Part shown: one piece after another, positions 36,890 through 45,299 of the stretch
Numbering within the stretch: position 1 is the stretch's first letter
Layout of the letters: each line of letters begins with the position of its first letter
DNA from: Rhizobium oryziradicis
GTDB taxonomy: Bacteria > Pseudomonadota > Alphaproteobacteria > Rhizobiales > Rhizobiaceae
Assembly: GCF_001939045.1 (NCBI RefSeq)
Contig: NZ_MKIM01000021.1
Location: forward strand, 1-64,000
Direction: 5' to 3'
Length of the DNA stretch: 64,000 nt
The notes under the pieces: model-generated
Told to the model about the DNA's origin: nothing
Databases searched by the model: none
Seen by the model: only the letters and a program-made list of their open reading frames with translations
Made by a program: the position numbers and the translations under genes

Positions 36890-38212
36890 TTAGGCAGCCT
36901 GACTCTTATGGACACCAGAAGACGCCGCTTCGAGACCGCGTTGGATATCAGCGATAATGTCATCGATATGCTCAATGCCGATGGAAAGGCGCACATAGCC
37001 CGGAGAGACGCCGCTTGCGGCCTGTTCTTCTGCCGTGAGTTGGGAATGGGTTGTCGAGGCCGGGTGAATGGCCAGACTGCGGGCATCGCCAATATTGGCA
37101 ACGTGATAGAGCAGTTCCAGCCCGTCGATGAACTGGCGGCCAGCCTCCAGCCCATCTTTCAGCTCAAAGCCGACGAGGCCGCCGTAACCACCCTTGAGAT
37201 ACGTATCGGCCCGCTCACGCCATACGCCGCTCTGCTGCGATGGATAGATTACCTTGGCAATTTCTGGCCGCTTGGCCAGATAGTCTGCAACGGCTGCGGC
37301 GTTTTTAACGTGACGCTCAATGCGAAGCGGCAGGGTTTCAATGCCTTGTAAAAGCTGGAAAGCGTTAAACGGTGAGAGTGCAGCCCCAAGATCACGCAGC
37401 AGGGTCACACGAGCCTTGATGATATAGGCAACCGGTCCGAGCGGCTTGGTGGCTTCGGTCCAGACGGCACCGTGATAGCTTGGATCAGGGGTGTTCAGCG
37501 CGGGCTGGCGCTCCTTGTGGACTTCCCAATCAAAATTGCCGCCGTCAACAATTAAACCACCAATGGAGGTGCCGTGGCCGCCGAGATATTTGGTGGACGA
37601 GTAAACAACCACAGCCGCACCATGATCAAGAGGGCGTGCCAGTAAGGGGGCAGCCGTATTGTCCACAATCAGCGGAATGCCGAATTCCCGGCCAATGCTT
37701 GCCACTTCGGCAATGGGGAAGACGGTCAGTTTCGGGTTTGGCAGGGTCTCGGCATAGTAGGCGCGCGTGCGATCATCTGTGGCCCGGCGGAAGTTTTCCG
37801 GGTCTGCCGGATCAACAAAACGAACCTCAATACCCTGATCTTTCAACGTGTTGGCAAACAGATTCCAGGTCCCGCCATAAAGATCGGTGGAGCTGACAAT
37901 ATTGTCGCCAACCTTGGCAAGGTTCTGGATCGCAAAGGCAGACGCGGCCTGACCCGACGCAACGGCAAGCGCCGCAACGCCGCCTTCAATGGCGGCAACG
38001 CGCTGCTCCAGCACATCCACCGTGGGGTTGCCGATGCGACTGTAAATATTGCCAGGCTCCTTCAGGGCAAACAGATTGGCCGCATGTTCGGTATCGCGAA
38101 ACTGGAAGGACGTGGTCTGGTAGATCGGAACCGCAACGGCACCCGTTGCCGGATCGGCGCGCCAGCCAGCGTGCAGGGCAAGGGTTTCTGGATGTAAGGT
38201 TTTTTCGCTCAT
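36890..38212 (-). CDS. metY: O-acetylhomoserine aminocarboxypropyltransferase (sulfhydrylase), MetY type
   Basis: This 440-residue PLP enzyme of the Cys/Met metabolism family has LFALKEPGNIYSRIGNPTVDVLEQRVAAIEGG, FGIPLIVDNTAAPLLARPLDHGA and the PLP-lysine region VVYSSTKYLGGHGTSIGG. The end has HPASTTHSQLTAEEQAASGVSPGYVRLSIGIEHIDDI. Such enzymes join sulfide or methanethiol with O-acetylhomoserine to give homocysteine or methionine in the cytoplasm. Placed inside the organosulfur island, it would fix the sulfide or thiol released by the monooxygenases. A TCTA-N9-TAGA site lies 52 bases before its start. Confidence 0.9.
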   Translation of the reverse strand: MSEKTLHPETLALHAGWRADPATGAVAVPIYQTTSFQFRDTEHAANLFALKEPGNIYSRIGNPTVDVLEQRVAAIEGGVAALAVASGQAASAFAIQNLAKVGDNIVSSTDLYGGTWNLFANTLKDQGIEVRFVDPADPENFRRATDDRTRAYYAETLPNPKLTVFPIAEVASIGREFGIPLIVDNTAAPLLARPLDHGAAVVVYSSTKYLGGHGTSIGGLIVDGGNFDWEVHKERQPALNTPDPSYHGAVWTEATKPLGPVAYIIKARVTLLRDLGAALSPFNAFQLLQGIETLPLRIERHVKNAAAVADYLAKRPEIAKVIYPSQQSGVWRERADTYLKGGYGGLVGFELKDGLEAGRQFIDGLELLYHVANIGDARSLAIHPASTTHSQLTAEEQAASGVSPGYVRLSIGIEHIDDIIADIQRGLEAASSGVHKSQAA

Positions 38213-38264
38213 GGGTCACTCCTCTTTGGTGGTGGCTTTTTGTGATGCCCAAATGCTGTCTTAT

Positions 38265-38281
38265 TCTATCGACAATGTAGA
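38265..38281. promoter_or_regulatory. TCTA-N9-TAGA site C
   Basis: TCTATCGACAATGTAGA lies 52 bases before the MetY start on the opposite strand. It has the half-sites and 9-base spacing of the other sites. The 38213-38509 gap is a divergent promoter region with no recognised gene. Confidence 0.55.
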
Positions 38282-38475
38282 GAAATATATTTTCCTTGTT
38301 TGATGTCCGCTTAGAAATTGCAACTTGAAGGAGCTCCGCTTGGCTTGATCTGTCCGAGCTATGGGCTGGCGGCTGGAATAATCGGCGCATAACAGAGCAT
38401 CCTGCACACCCCTTTTTTCTTAAGGGTTTAGCATTACGCAAAAATCTTTCTGGGCGCGACCGTTTAATCTCTTAA

Positions 38476-38492
38476 TCTATAGAAAAAATAGA
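38476..38492. promoter_or_regulatory. TCTA-N9-TAGA site D
   Basis: TCTATAGAAAAAATAGA lies 17 bases before the ATG of the binding-protein gene at 38510, next to its ribosome site GGAGTAGGG. Its closeness to the start could mean repression rather than activation here. Confidence 0.5.
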
Positions 38493-38509
38493 TAAATGGA
38501 GTAGGGACC

Positions 38510-39523
38510 ATGACAGATCATATCATCAACAATGGAATTGGTCGGCGCGAGCTTATCAAGTTTTCCGCTCTGGCAGGGGCAACAGTCGTGGGGACAAGCC
38601 TGCTTGGCACCAGTGCTGCTAACGCCGCAGATGATGGCTTGAGCCTGAAGGGCAAGCGCATTGGTATCAGCACGGCAGGCACAGATCACTTTTTTGACTT
38701 GCACGCCTATAATGCCCAGATCGCCGAGGTCAAACGGCTGGGTGGCGAGCCCATTGCCGTGGATGCGGGCCGCAACGACGGTAAGCTGGTGGCACAACTG
38801 CAAACCCTGATTGCCCAAAAGCCGGATGCCATTGTGCAATTGCTGGGCACGTTGACAGTCATTGATCCATGGCTGAAGAGGGCTCGTGATGCCGGTATTC
38901 CGGTGCTCACCATTGATGTCGGCTCCAACAATTCGCTGAACAATTCCACCTCGGACAATTGGGGCATTGGCAAGGATCTGGCGCTGCAACTGGTGTCGGA
39001 TATTGGCGGTGAGGGCAATATTGTGGTCTTCAACGGCTTCTATGGTGTGACGCCCTGCGCCATTCGCTATGACCAGCTCGTCAATGTCGTGAAATATTTT
39101 CCGAAGGTGAAGATTATCCAGCCGGAACTGCGGGATGTGATCCCCAACACGGTCCAGGATGCCTTTACGCAGATCACCGCAATCCTCAACAAATACCCGG
39201 AAAAGGGGCCGATCAAGGCCATCTGGTCTGCGTGGGATATTCCGCAGCTGGGAGCCACGCAGGCCCTGACGGCAGCTGGCCGCACCGAAATCAAGACCTA
39301 TGGTGTCGATGGAAGCCCGGAAGTGTTGCAGCTGGTGGCTGATCCGGCATCGCCTGCCGCTGCCGATGTGGCGCAGCAGCCCGCAGAGCTTGGCCGTCAG
39401 GCTATTCGCAATGTTGCGCTTTTGCTGTCTGGCAAAACCTTGCCACGGGAAAGCTATGTGCCAGCGCTGCTTGCCAACAAGCAGAACGTCAGCGACGTCA
39501 GCAAGAAACTCGGAATTGGCTGA
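38510..39523 (+). CDS. Ribose-type ABC periplasmic binding protein with Tat-like signal
   Basis: This 337-residue protein starts with a twin-arginine-like signal, IGRRELIKFSALAGATVVG, followed by an alanine-rich cleavage region (TSAANAAD). The mature part is a Peripla_BP_4 fold: KRIGISTAGTDHFFDLHAYNAQIAEVKRLGGEPIAVDAGRNDGKLVAQLQTLIAQKPDAIVQLLG. Tat export would imply folding before export. It heads a four-gene operon with one ATPase and two permeases. The ligand is unknown; its island position points to an organosulfur compound. Confidence 0.87.
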   Translation: MTDHIINNGIGRRELIKFSALAGATVVGTSLLGTSAANAADDGLSLKGKRIGISTAGTDHFFDLHAYNAQIAEVKRLGGEPIAVDAGRNDGKLVAQLQTLIAQKPDAIVQLLGTLTVIDPWLKRARDAGIPVLTIDVGSNNSLNNSTSDNWGIGKDLALQLVSDIGGEGNIVVFNGFYGVTPCAIRYDQLVNVVKYFPKVKIIQPELRDVIPNTVQDAFTQITAILNKYPEKGPIKAIWSAWDIPQLGATQALTAAGRTEIKTYGVDGSPEVLQLVADPASPAAADVAQQPAELGRQAIRNVALLLSGKTLPRESYVPALLANKQNVSDVSKKLGIG

Positions 39524-39542
39524 TCAACGACCTTAAGAAGCG

Positions 39543-39563
39543 GCCGAGGCGTGAGGCCTCGGC
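39543..39563 (+). terminator. Intercistronic hairpin
   Basis: An 8-bp stem (GCCGAGGC and GCCTCGGC) with a GTGAG loop lies between the binding-protein gene and the ATPase gene. No T-tract follows. Such hairpins commonly stabilise or partly terminate the transcript, so that the binding protein is made in excess over the membrane parts. Confidence 0.55.
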
Positions 39564-39607
39564 ACCCATTCTATTGCGTAACTGTGCGCTTTCCGAGGTG
39601 ACGATCC

Positions 39608-41143
39608 ATGACGAACAGCCACGATGCAGATAAAGCGGCAATTCGCTTTCACGCCATTACAAAACAGTTTGGCGGCGCAAAGGCGCTTGCCGATGTGTCA
39701 TTTGCCGTGCGCGCTGGCTCTGTCCACGGCCTTGTTGGCCAAAATGGTGCGGGCAAATCCACGTTGATCAAGATCCTTGCGGGTTTGCAACATCAAGACA
39801 GCGGCACAATTGAGATCGATGACGTTGTGGCGGCGGATCTGACACCGCATCACGTTGAAAAACTCGGTCTGCATTTTATTCATCAGGATCGTTTGCTGGT
39901 GCCATCTTTCACCGTTGGTGAAGCCCTGTTTCTGGGCCGTGAACCCCGGATTACGGGCACGCCGTTTCTCGATCGTCGCGCCATGAAACGGCAGGCGGAT
40001 TCCATATTGCAGGATTATTTCGGCCTGCGCTTGCCCACCAACGCGCTGATTTCGCAACTGACGACGGCGCAAAAGCAGATTGTGCAAATGACCCGCGCGC
40101 TCCTATCCAAGCCAAAGGTGTTGGTGTTTGATGAGCCGACTGCGGCTCTGGTGCGACGCGAAGCCGATATTCTGTTTTCGCTGATCCGCCGCCTACGCAA
40201 TGACGGTGTGACCATCATCTACATTTCCCACTATCTTGGCGAAATTGAAGATCTTTGCGACGACATTACCGTGCTGCGCAATGGTAAGGTTGTGGTCAGC
40301 CGGTCGATGGGGGGCTTGTCGGCCAAGCAGATCGCGACGCTGATGGTCGAGCGTGACATTGCCGAGATGTTTCCTAAACCCAACGTGGTCAAGGGTGAGC
40401 GCCTGCTGGATGTTCGCAATCTGACAGCTGCGGGAAAATACTGTGATGTGTCCTTAAGCCTGCACAAAGGCGAGGTTTTGGGCATTACGGGTCTGCTTGG
40501 CTCCGGTGCCAAGGATGTCTTGCGCACGCTTTTTGGCTTGGAAAAGGCAGACGCTGGCGAAATTCGAAGCCATGAGCAGGCGGTTTCCTTCTCGACGCCA
40601 CATCAAGCCGTATCCCGCAATCTGGCGCTGGTGCCGGAAGATCGCAGGCGAAATGGGGTGGCGCTGGAGTTGACGGTTGCCGAAAATATCACATTGGCCA
40701 GTCTTGGGCGTTTTTCAAAGGCAGGTTTTCTCAACCGACGCCGCGAAAAATCAGCGGTGGATCAGCTGATTGCACAATTGCAGATCGAGACCGCCGGGGG
40801 CAATGCGCCCGTGCGCACCCTGTCTGGCGGCAACCAGCAAAAGGTGGCGCTTGCAAAATGGCTCAGCCGCCAATCCGAAATCTATCTGCTGGATGAACCA
40901 ACCGTGGGGGTCGATATCGGTGCCAAGGTTGAGATTTATCAGTTGATCGGTGCCTTGGCAGAGCGCGGTGCGGGCATCATCATTCTGTCGTCCGACCTGC
41001 CGGAACTGGTGGGGATTACGGATCGCATCGCGGTGTTTTTCCGAGGCCAGATCGCCGCAGAACTGACATCGAGCGAGACAATGGCAGACGCTGTTTTTGC
41101 GGTCGCCACAGGTTCCCATGAAAGGCATCGGCATGTCGGCTGA
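39608..41143 (+). CDS. Ribose-type ABC transporter ATPase (two-domain)
   Basis: This 511-residue RbsA-type ATPase has a first domain with Walker A GQNGAGKST and VLVFDEPTAAL. The second domain has a degenerate Walker A (GLLGSGAKD), signature TLSGGNQQK and YLLDEPTVGVD, the usual asymmetry in this family. It lies 84 bases after the binding-protein gene and overlaps the next permease gene by 11 bases. Confidence 0.92.
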   Translation: MTNSHDADKAAIRFHAITKQFGGAKALADVSFAVRAGSVHGLVGQNGAGKSTLIKILAGLQHQDSGTIEIDDVVAADLTPHHVEKLGLHFIHQDRLLVPSFTVGEALFLGREPRITGTPFLDRRAMKRQADSILQDYFGLRLPTNALISQLTTAQKQIVQMTRALLSKPKVLVFDEPTAALVRREADILFSLIRRLRNDGVTIIYISHYLGEIEDLCDDITVLRNGKVVVSRSMGGLSAKQIATLMVERDIAEMFPKPNVVKGERLLDVRNLTAAGKYCDVSLSLHKGEVLGITGLLGSGAKDVLRTLFGLEKADAGEIRSHEQAVSFSTPHQAVSRNLALVPEDRRRNGVALELTVAENITLASLGRFSKAGFLNRRREKSAVDQLIAQLQIETAGGNAPVRTLSGGNQQKVALAKWLSRQSEIYLLDEPTVGVDIGAKVEIYQLIGALAERGAGIIILSSDLPELVGITDRIAVFFRGQIAAELTSSETMADAVFAVATGSHERHRHVG

Positions 41144-42158
41144 CATTACCTCTACATCGGTTGGTTTCGAAGCGGCCCATCCGCAGACGGATCGTCCCAA
41201 CCATAAATCCCGCTCTCTCGGCCCATTGCTGTTGCGAACAGGGTCGCTGCTGGGCATTGCCAGTGTTTTCGTGTTTTTTGCGCTGACGGCACCCTTCTTT
41301 TTCAGCTTTGGCAATCTCGGCAACGTTCTTGGCCAGTCGGCCATTCTCGGTGTGCTGGCTTTTGGGCTGACGGTTGTCATCATCACCGGTGGCTCAAATG
41401 TTGTCACCGGCGGCATCGATCTGTCTCTGGCGGCCAATATGGGCCTGAGCGCTGCCGTCTATGCCAGCCTTATTCAAGGAGGCTGGGGAGACGATGCCGC
41501 TGTACTCGCTGCATTGGCAACCGGGCTGACAATCGGCCTTGTCAATGCTCTGGCTATTGTCGTGGTCGGCGTTGTTCCGCTGCTGGCAACCCTTGCGGTC
41601 ATGAATGTTGTGGCTGGGCTTGAACTGGTGTTGACGCAAAATACGGTGGTGCCAGCCTCCACTGACTTTCTCTCTATTCTTTCGTCCACAGGCCCACTGG
41701 GTCTGCCGGTGTTGGCCTATGTGCTGCTGGGGCTGGCGGTGGTGACAACGGCGCTTGTGCAATACACGCCGCTCGGACTTCGGCTTTATGCCGTTGGCGA
41801 GTTTCCGGAAGCAGCAAGAGCCGCCGGATTGAAGGTCAAGCGGTTGACAGCAGGTGCCTTCGTTTTTGCAGGTCTTATGGGCGGCGTGGCCGGAATTCTC
41901 AATGTGTCCTATCTCAGCGGCAGCTCCACGGGTGCAGGCGACATGCTGCTGCCCGTTGTGGTGACAACTCTACTGGGGTCTGTTTTCTCAAGGCGGCTGC
42001 TGCCGACCATTCCCGGCACGCTGCTATCAGCGGTGTTTGTCGGTATTCTCATCAACGGGTTCCAGCTTCTCAATCTGTCGAGCACTTTGGTTGCAGGCGT
42101 TCAAGGGGTGCTCATCCTTTTGGTCGTGTCTGCCACCACATTGCTGCGCAAGGGATAA
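41133..42158 (+). CDS. Ribose-type ABC transporter permease 1
   Basis: This 341-residue BPD_transp_2 permease has LTVVIITGGSNVVTGGIDLSLAANMGLSAAVYASL and YAVGEFPEAARAAGLKVKRLTAGAFVFAGLMGG, with around nine membrane segments. ATG 41133 overlaps the ATPase gene and follows AAAGG; ATG 41118 is an alternative. It is followed 4 bases later by a second permease gene, so the pore is probably a heterodimer. Confidence 0.9.
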   Translation: MSADITSTSVGFEAAHPQTDRPNHKSRSLGPLLLRTGSLLGIASVFVFFALTAPFFFSFGNLGNVLGQSAILGVLAFGLTVVIITGGSNVVTGGIDLSLAANMGLSAAVYASLIQGGWGDDAAVLAALATGLTIGLVNALAIVVVGVVPLLATLAVMNVVAGLELVLTQNTVVPASTDFLSILSSTGPLGLPVLAYVLLGLAVVTTALVQYTPLGLRLYAVGEFPEAARAAGLKVKRLTAGAFVFAGLMGGVAGILNVSYLSGSSTGAGDMLLPVVVTTLLGSVFSRRLLPTIPGTLLSAVFVGILINGFQLLNLSSTLVAGVQGVLILLVVSATTLLRKG

Positions 42159-42162
42159 CGTC

Positions 42163-43149
42163 ATGACGCTTCCTGTAGAAACCAATGCTCCTAAATTGTC
42201 TGGCTTGCGCGTGCGAGATCTGGCCCGATATGCGCTTGTCTTCGCAATCTTTGGCGTGGTCGCGGTGTTTGCCAACCTGGCACCAAGCTTCCTCACGGGT
42301 GCTAACCTGCTGAGTGTTCTGGCCAACAATGTTGCTTTGCTCGCAATTGTCTCGATTGCCATGACCTTTGCCGTCGCATCCGGCGGCATTGATCTTTCCG
42401 TTGGCACGGCAGTGGATTTTAGCAGCTTTGCTTTTATCAGCCTGGTGCTCAGTGGCGTACCAGTCAGCGCTGCTGTGGTGTTTGCGCTCTTGGCGGGTGG
42501 TGGTGTTGGTGCGCTGAATGGTGTTTTGATCTCGGTGATCGGAATCTCACCCTTTCTGGCAACGCTTGGTACTCTGTTCATTGGTCGTAGCGTCCAGCAA
42601 TTATTGACCAATGGCGGCAATCCTGTCTATTTGCCACAAACGGGTATTCCAGAAGCCTTTTCATTCATCGGTCACGGTCGGTTGGTTGGCGTTCCTGTGC
42701 CGCTGGTCATCACCCTTTTTCTGATCGTTGTCACAGCAACGATCTTGGCAAGAAGCCGTTTCGGTCGGGTTTTGATGGCAACCGGTATTCAGGCAAGCGT
42801 GGTCCGTTATTCAGGCCTGTCGGTATCGCGGACAGTCGCTGCCGCTTACATCATTGCAGGCCTCATCGCAGCGGTCGCCGGGATAATGCTGACAGCGACG
42901 GTGAATGTCTACATTCCGTCATCCGGCAATGCTTTTCTGCTGAATGCGATCGGAGCGACGTTTATCGGCACAACGATTCACCCTCTGCGCCGACCGAATG
43001 TGACGGGGACCGCGCTTGGTGTGCTTTTGCTAAGCCTCGTGTCCAATGGCCTGCTGCTGTCGGGCCTGAACTTCTTTTGGCAACAGGTTGCAACGGGCGT
43101 GCTGATTTTCTCTGTTCTTGCCTTCAGTTTCAAAACAAAAAGCCGATAA
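42163..43149 (+). CDS. Ribose-type ABC transporter permease 2
   Basis: This 328-residue BPD_transp_2 permease has SIAMTFAVASGGIDLSVGTAVDFSSFAFISLVLSG, ATGIQASVVRYSGLSVSRTVAAAYIIAGLIAAVAG and TIHPLRRPNVTGTALGVLLLSLVSNGLLL. ATG 42163 is 4 bases past the previous stop; an earlier in-frame ATG lies inside the preceding gene and is unlikely. It is the last gene of the operon. Insertion-sequence debris begins about 20 bases later. Confidence 0.9.
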   Translation: MTLPVETNAPKLSGLRVRDLARYALVFAIFGVVAVFANLAPSFLTGANLLSVLANNVALLAIVSIAMTFAVASGGIDLSVGTAVDFSSFAFISLVLSGVPVSAAVVFALLAGGGVGALNGVLISVIGISPFLATLGTLFIGRSVQQLLTNGGNPVYLPQTGIPEAFSFIGHGRLVGVPVPLVITLFLIVVTATILARSRFGRVLMATGIQASVVRYSGLSVSRTVAAAYIIAGLIAAVAGIMLTATVNVYIPSSGNAFLLNAIGATFIGTTIHPLRRPNVTGTALGVLLLSLVSNGLLLSGLNFFWQQVATGVLIFSVLAFSFKTKSR

Positions 43150-43250
43150 TTATCTTGGTGCGCTAGGTGTGAGCTTTCAGGAGGTTGTCCATTCGGAGCG
43201 GATCTAAGAGACTGGAGTTACCACAACTCAGTTTTCCAGGAAGGCTCCGA

Positions 43251-43534
43251 ATGAACATTCATAAGAATGCCCGACTAACGCCGCAACATCGAGAAGAAAT
43301 GGCCATTGCCGTCCTCAGCAGACGGATCAGGTGCTGGCGCAGCGCATCATCACGCTTCGCCGCCAGCGCCTGACTGGCAAGCACATCGCTCTGGAAACGG
43401 GCCTTTCACCAGCCACCGTCAGTCGCATTCTCAAGCGCGCGGGTCTATCGCGCATGAAGGACATTGCCCCGGCGGAACCAGTCGTTCGCTATGAATATGC
43501 CGAGCCAGGCGGGTTGATCCATCTCGACATTAAG
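43251..43534 (+). pseudogene. IS481-type transposase remnant, internally deleted and truncated
   Basis: The frame starts MNIHKNARLTPQHREEMAIAV, the typical IS481-transposase N-terminus, behind AGGAAGG. At about 43311-43318 it jumps frame to QVLAQRIITLRRQRLTGKHIALETGLSPATVSRILKRAGLSRMKDIAPAEPVVRYEYAEPGGLIHLDIK, the second HTH part, and then ends. Some 50 residues (first HTH) appear deleted, and the DDE catalytic domain is absent. The element's left end may lie near 43168. It cannot be active. It marks a site of past insertion just after the ABC operon. Confidence 0.75.
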
Positions 43535-43574
43535 GGGGGAGTTTGCGGGAGGGGGCGGCAGTCGAACATGACGA

Positions 43575-44157
43575 TTAAACGCTCCAGGTGCCCGACCTCT
43601 CTGAGTGCCAATGCCAGACTGTTTTAACGTGGATAGCTGCTGACGGTTTCTCGACGCCTGCGTTCCACAGCGTCAATAGAATGGCGCTTGCGAGATGCGC
43701 CGAGACCAGCACGGGGTTTGACAAATCGAACCGCTTTAAGGTCTGCGTGTAGACCTGACTATCATGCGGCTTGCCAGTAAAAGCCTGGTCAGCCGTAACT
43801 GCCCCGATAGCGATGTTCGATTGGTTTTCTCGACAGACGATTTGGAAGACGAGGCGCTCCCGCAACGTCTCGTCAGCAAGATTGAAGATCTCATATGCCT
43901 CGCGCACTGCGGAAATAAGGGTCGAGTTCGAAAGTGTCGGCTTAACTTGGTTGAGCCGGTACTGGTCCACCTCTGCGAGAAGAATGTCGCTGAGTTCTTC
44001 GACACTGATGGAGTGCGCCGATGTCGTCAGCAGATTCTCCTTGAGAAACTGGTTCAGGGCAACAAGCATCTGGAACGTAAAGCCGCTCAGCGCCCACCAG
44101 CCACCCCTCGCTCTCTTGGCTTGGAGTTACTTCAATGTCATTCGACGTAGGGATCAT
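43575..44157 (-). pseudogene. Frameshifted gene with Cap4/DUF4297-like nuclease motif (tentative)
   Basis: From ATG 44157 the frame reads MIPTSNDIEVTPSQESEGW. A one-base shift near 44095-44105 then gives WALSGFTFQMLVALNQFLKEN and continues to 43575. The result is about 190 residues in two frames. GFTFQ with a following ALNQFL, and later SDILLAE with LNQVKP, recall the N-terminal nuclease domain of DUF4297/Cap4-type proteins (Asp, then Gln-x-Lys). The rest of such a protein is absent. The ATG overlaps the XdhC stop (ATGA). The second frame alone would be a 164-residue protein from ATG 44069. The family call is uncertain. Confidence 0.4.
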
Positions 44158-45218
44158 ATGGTATTGCCTGTCTTCTGCTCCATGACACTGATTATTTCGG
44201 CAACGGTTGAAATCGCGATCGCTATCGGTGTCGACCTGCTAATCCGGATACCGACGGGCGATCTAAATCTTGCGATGTCGTTATCGGAAAAACCGCGCGC
44301 TCTGAGGAAATCCTCCTTAACGTCGCGATTGCGAGTTGCACCGAGCATCCCGACATAGCCTGCCTTTGAATTAAGCAGCCTGACGACAGAGTGCTTGTTG
44401 GCTTCGAAGTTATGGTCCGCGAATACGACGGCGGTCCGATTATCAAGCTCAATTCCTGAAAGCACGTGTTCCAGCGATCGTCGAGAATACCTGTCCACCC
44501 CTATGGGCGGTGGCTCGCTTGGGCCCGATTTGCGCACCAGGATCACTTCAAATTCGGCTTCCTTTGCAAGACGCGCGATCGCAAGCGTAGTCGGATCAGC
44601 CCCGATCAGTATTAACCTGACGAGTGGGCGGTGGCGGATCCAGTAGCCTTTGCCGCCGTATCGCCCTACGCTCTGTGTCGATGAAAGAGCAATTGCGGCA
44701 GCGTCCTGCTGTTGCTCTTCAAAGTCTGAAACATCAGAGCCAGCGTATCGCCGTTCGCCGTCGCTGATCCAGATAACCTGCTGGCGTGCCTCTCTTAATC
44801 GTGCATAGGTTATGATGGCAGGGTCTGACGGAGAAAGTTTTTCGATAGCAATGGTGATGGAAGCTCCACACTGAAGCCGGATATCCCGAAACTTGCTTTG
44901 CTCTCCATAGACCAAAACTCGCCGAAGCCCGTCGACCAGTGTTCGCCTCGCATGCAATGCAACATCGGCCTCGATGCAGCCTCCCGACAGGAAACCCGAC
45001 ATGCGATCTCGGCTGATGGCCATCTGGGTGCCTGGCGGGCGCGGTGATCCACCTGTTGCGTCGATCAGCGTTGCGAGAGCAACAGGTTGGTTCTTTTCGC
45101 ACGCCTCCAGCACGAATTTCATCACATCCTCGTACAAGCCGAATTCGGGCCAGCTCGGGAAAGAGTGCTGGGATGCCAAGAAGTCAGCCATGCCACTGTC
45201 TCGCAAACGCTTGCTCAA
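44154..45218 (-). CDS. xdhC: XdhC/CoxI-family molybdenum-cofactor maturation protein
   Basis: This 354-residue protein has the XdhC N-terminal domain (NQPVALATLIDATGGSPRPPGTQMAISRDRMSGFLSGGCIEADV) and a C-terminal Rossmann domain (VRLILIGADPTTLAIARLAKEAEFEVILVRKSG). XdhC binds molybdenum cofactor, helps its sulfuration and inserts it into xanthine-dehydrogenase-family enzymes in the cytoplasm. It lies downstream of the molybdenum hydroxylase genes, 81 bases after the cytochrome gene. ATG 45218 is taken; an internal ATG 27 bases later is possible. Confidence 0.88.
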   Translation of the reverse strand: MSKRLRDSGMADFLASQHSFPSWPEFGLYEDVMKFVLEACEKNQPVALATLIDATGGSPRPPGTQMAISRDRMSGFLSGGCIEADVALHARRTLVDGLRRVLVYGEQSKFRDIRLQCGASITIAIEKLSPSDPAIITYARLREARQQVIWISDGERRYAGSDVSDFEEQQQDAAAIALSSTQSVGRYGGKGYWIRHRPLVRLILIGADPTTLAIARLAKEAEFEVILVRKSGPSEPPPIGVDRYSRRSLEHVLSGIELDNRTAVVFADHNFEANKHSVVRLLNSKAGYVGMLGATRNRDVKEDFLRARGFSDNDIARFRSPVGIRISRSTPIAIAISTVAEIISVMEQKTGNTI

Positions 45219-45299
45219 TCATGACACTCGCAAGTAAAACGCATTCACGCCGCAATTGGAAAATCCCCATACGCATTCATGTTGACCAGCGCCGTTTGC

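Noticed and set aside
38213-38509. Possible SAM-II riboswitch before metY
   Set aside because: The conserved SAM-II stem and pseudoknot pieces known from rhizobial met genes were not seen; only the TCTA-N9-TAGA sites stand out.
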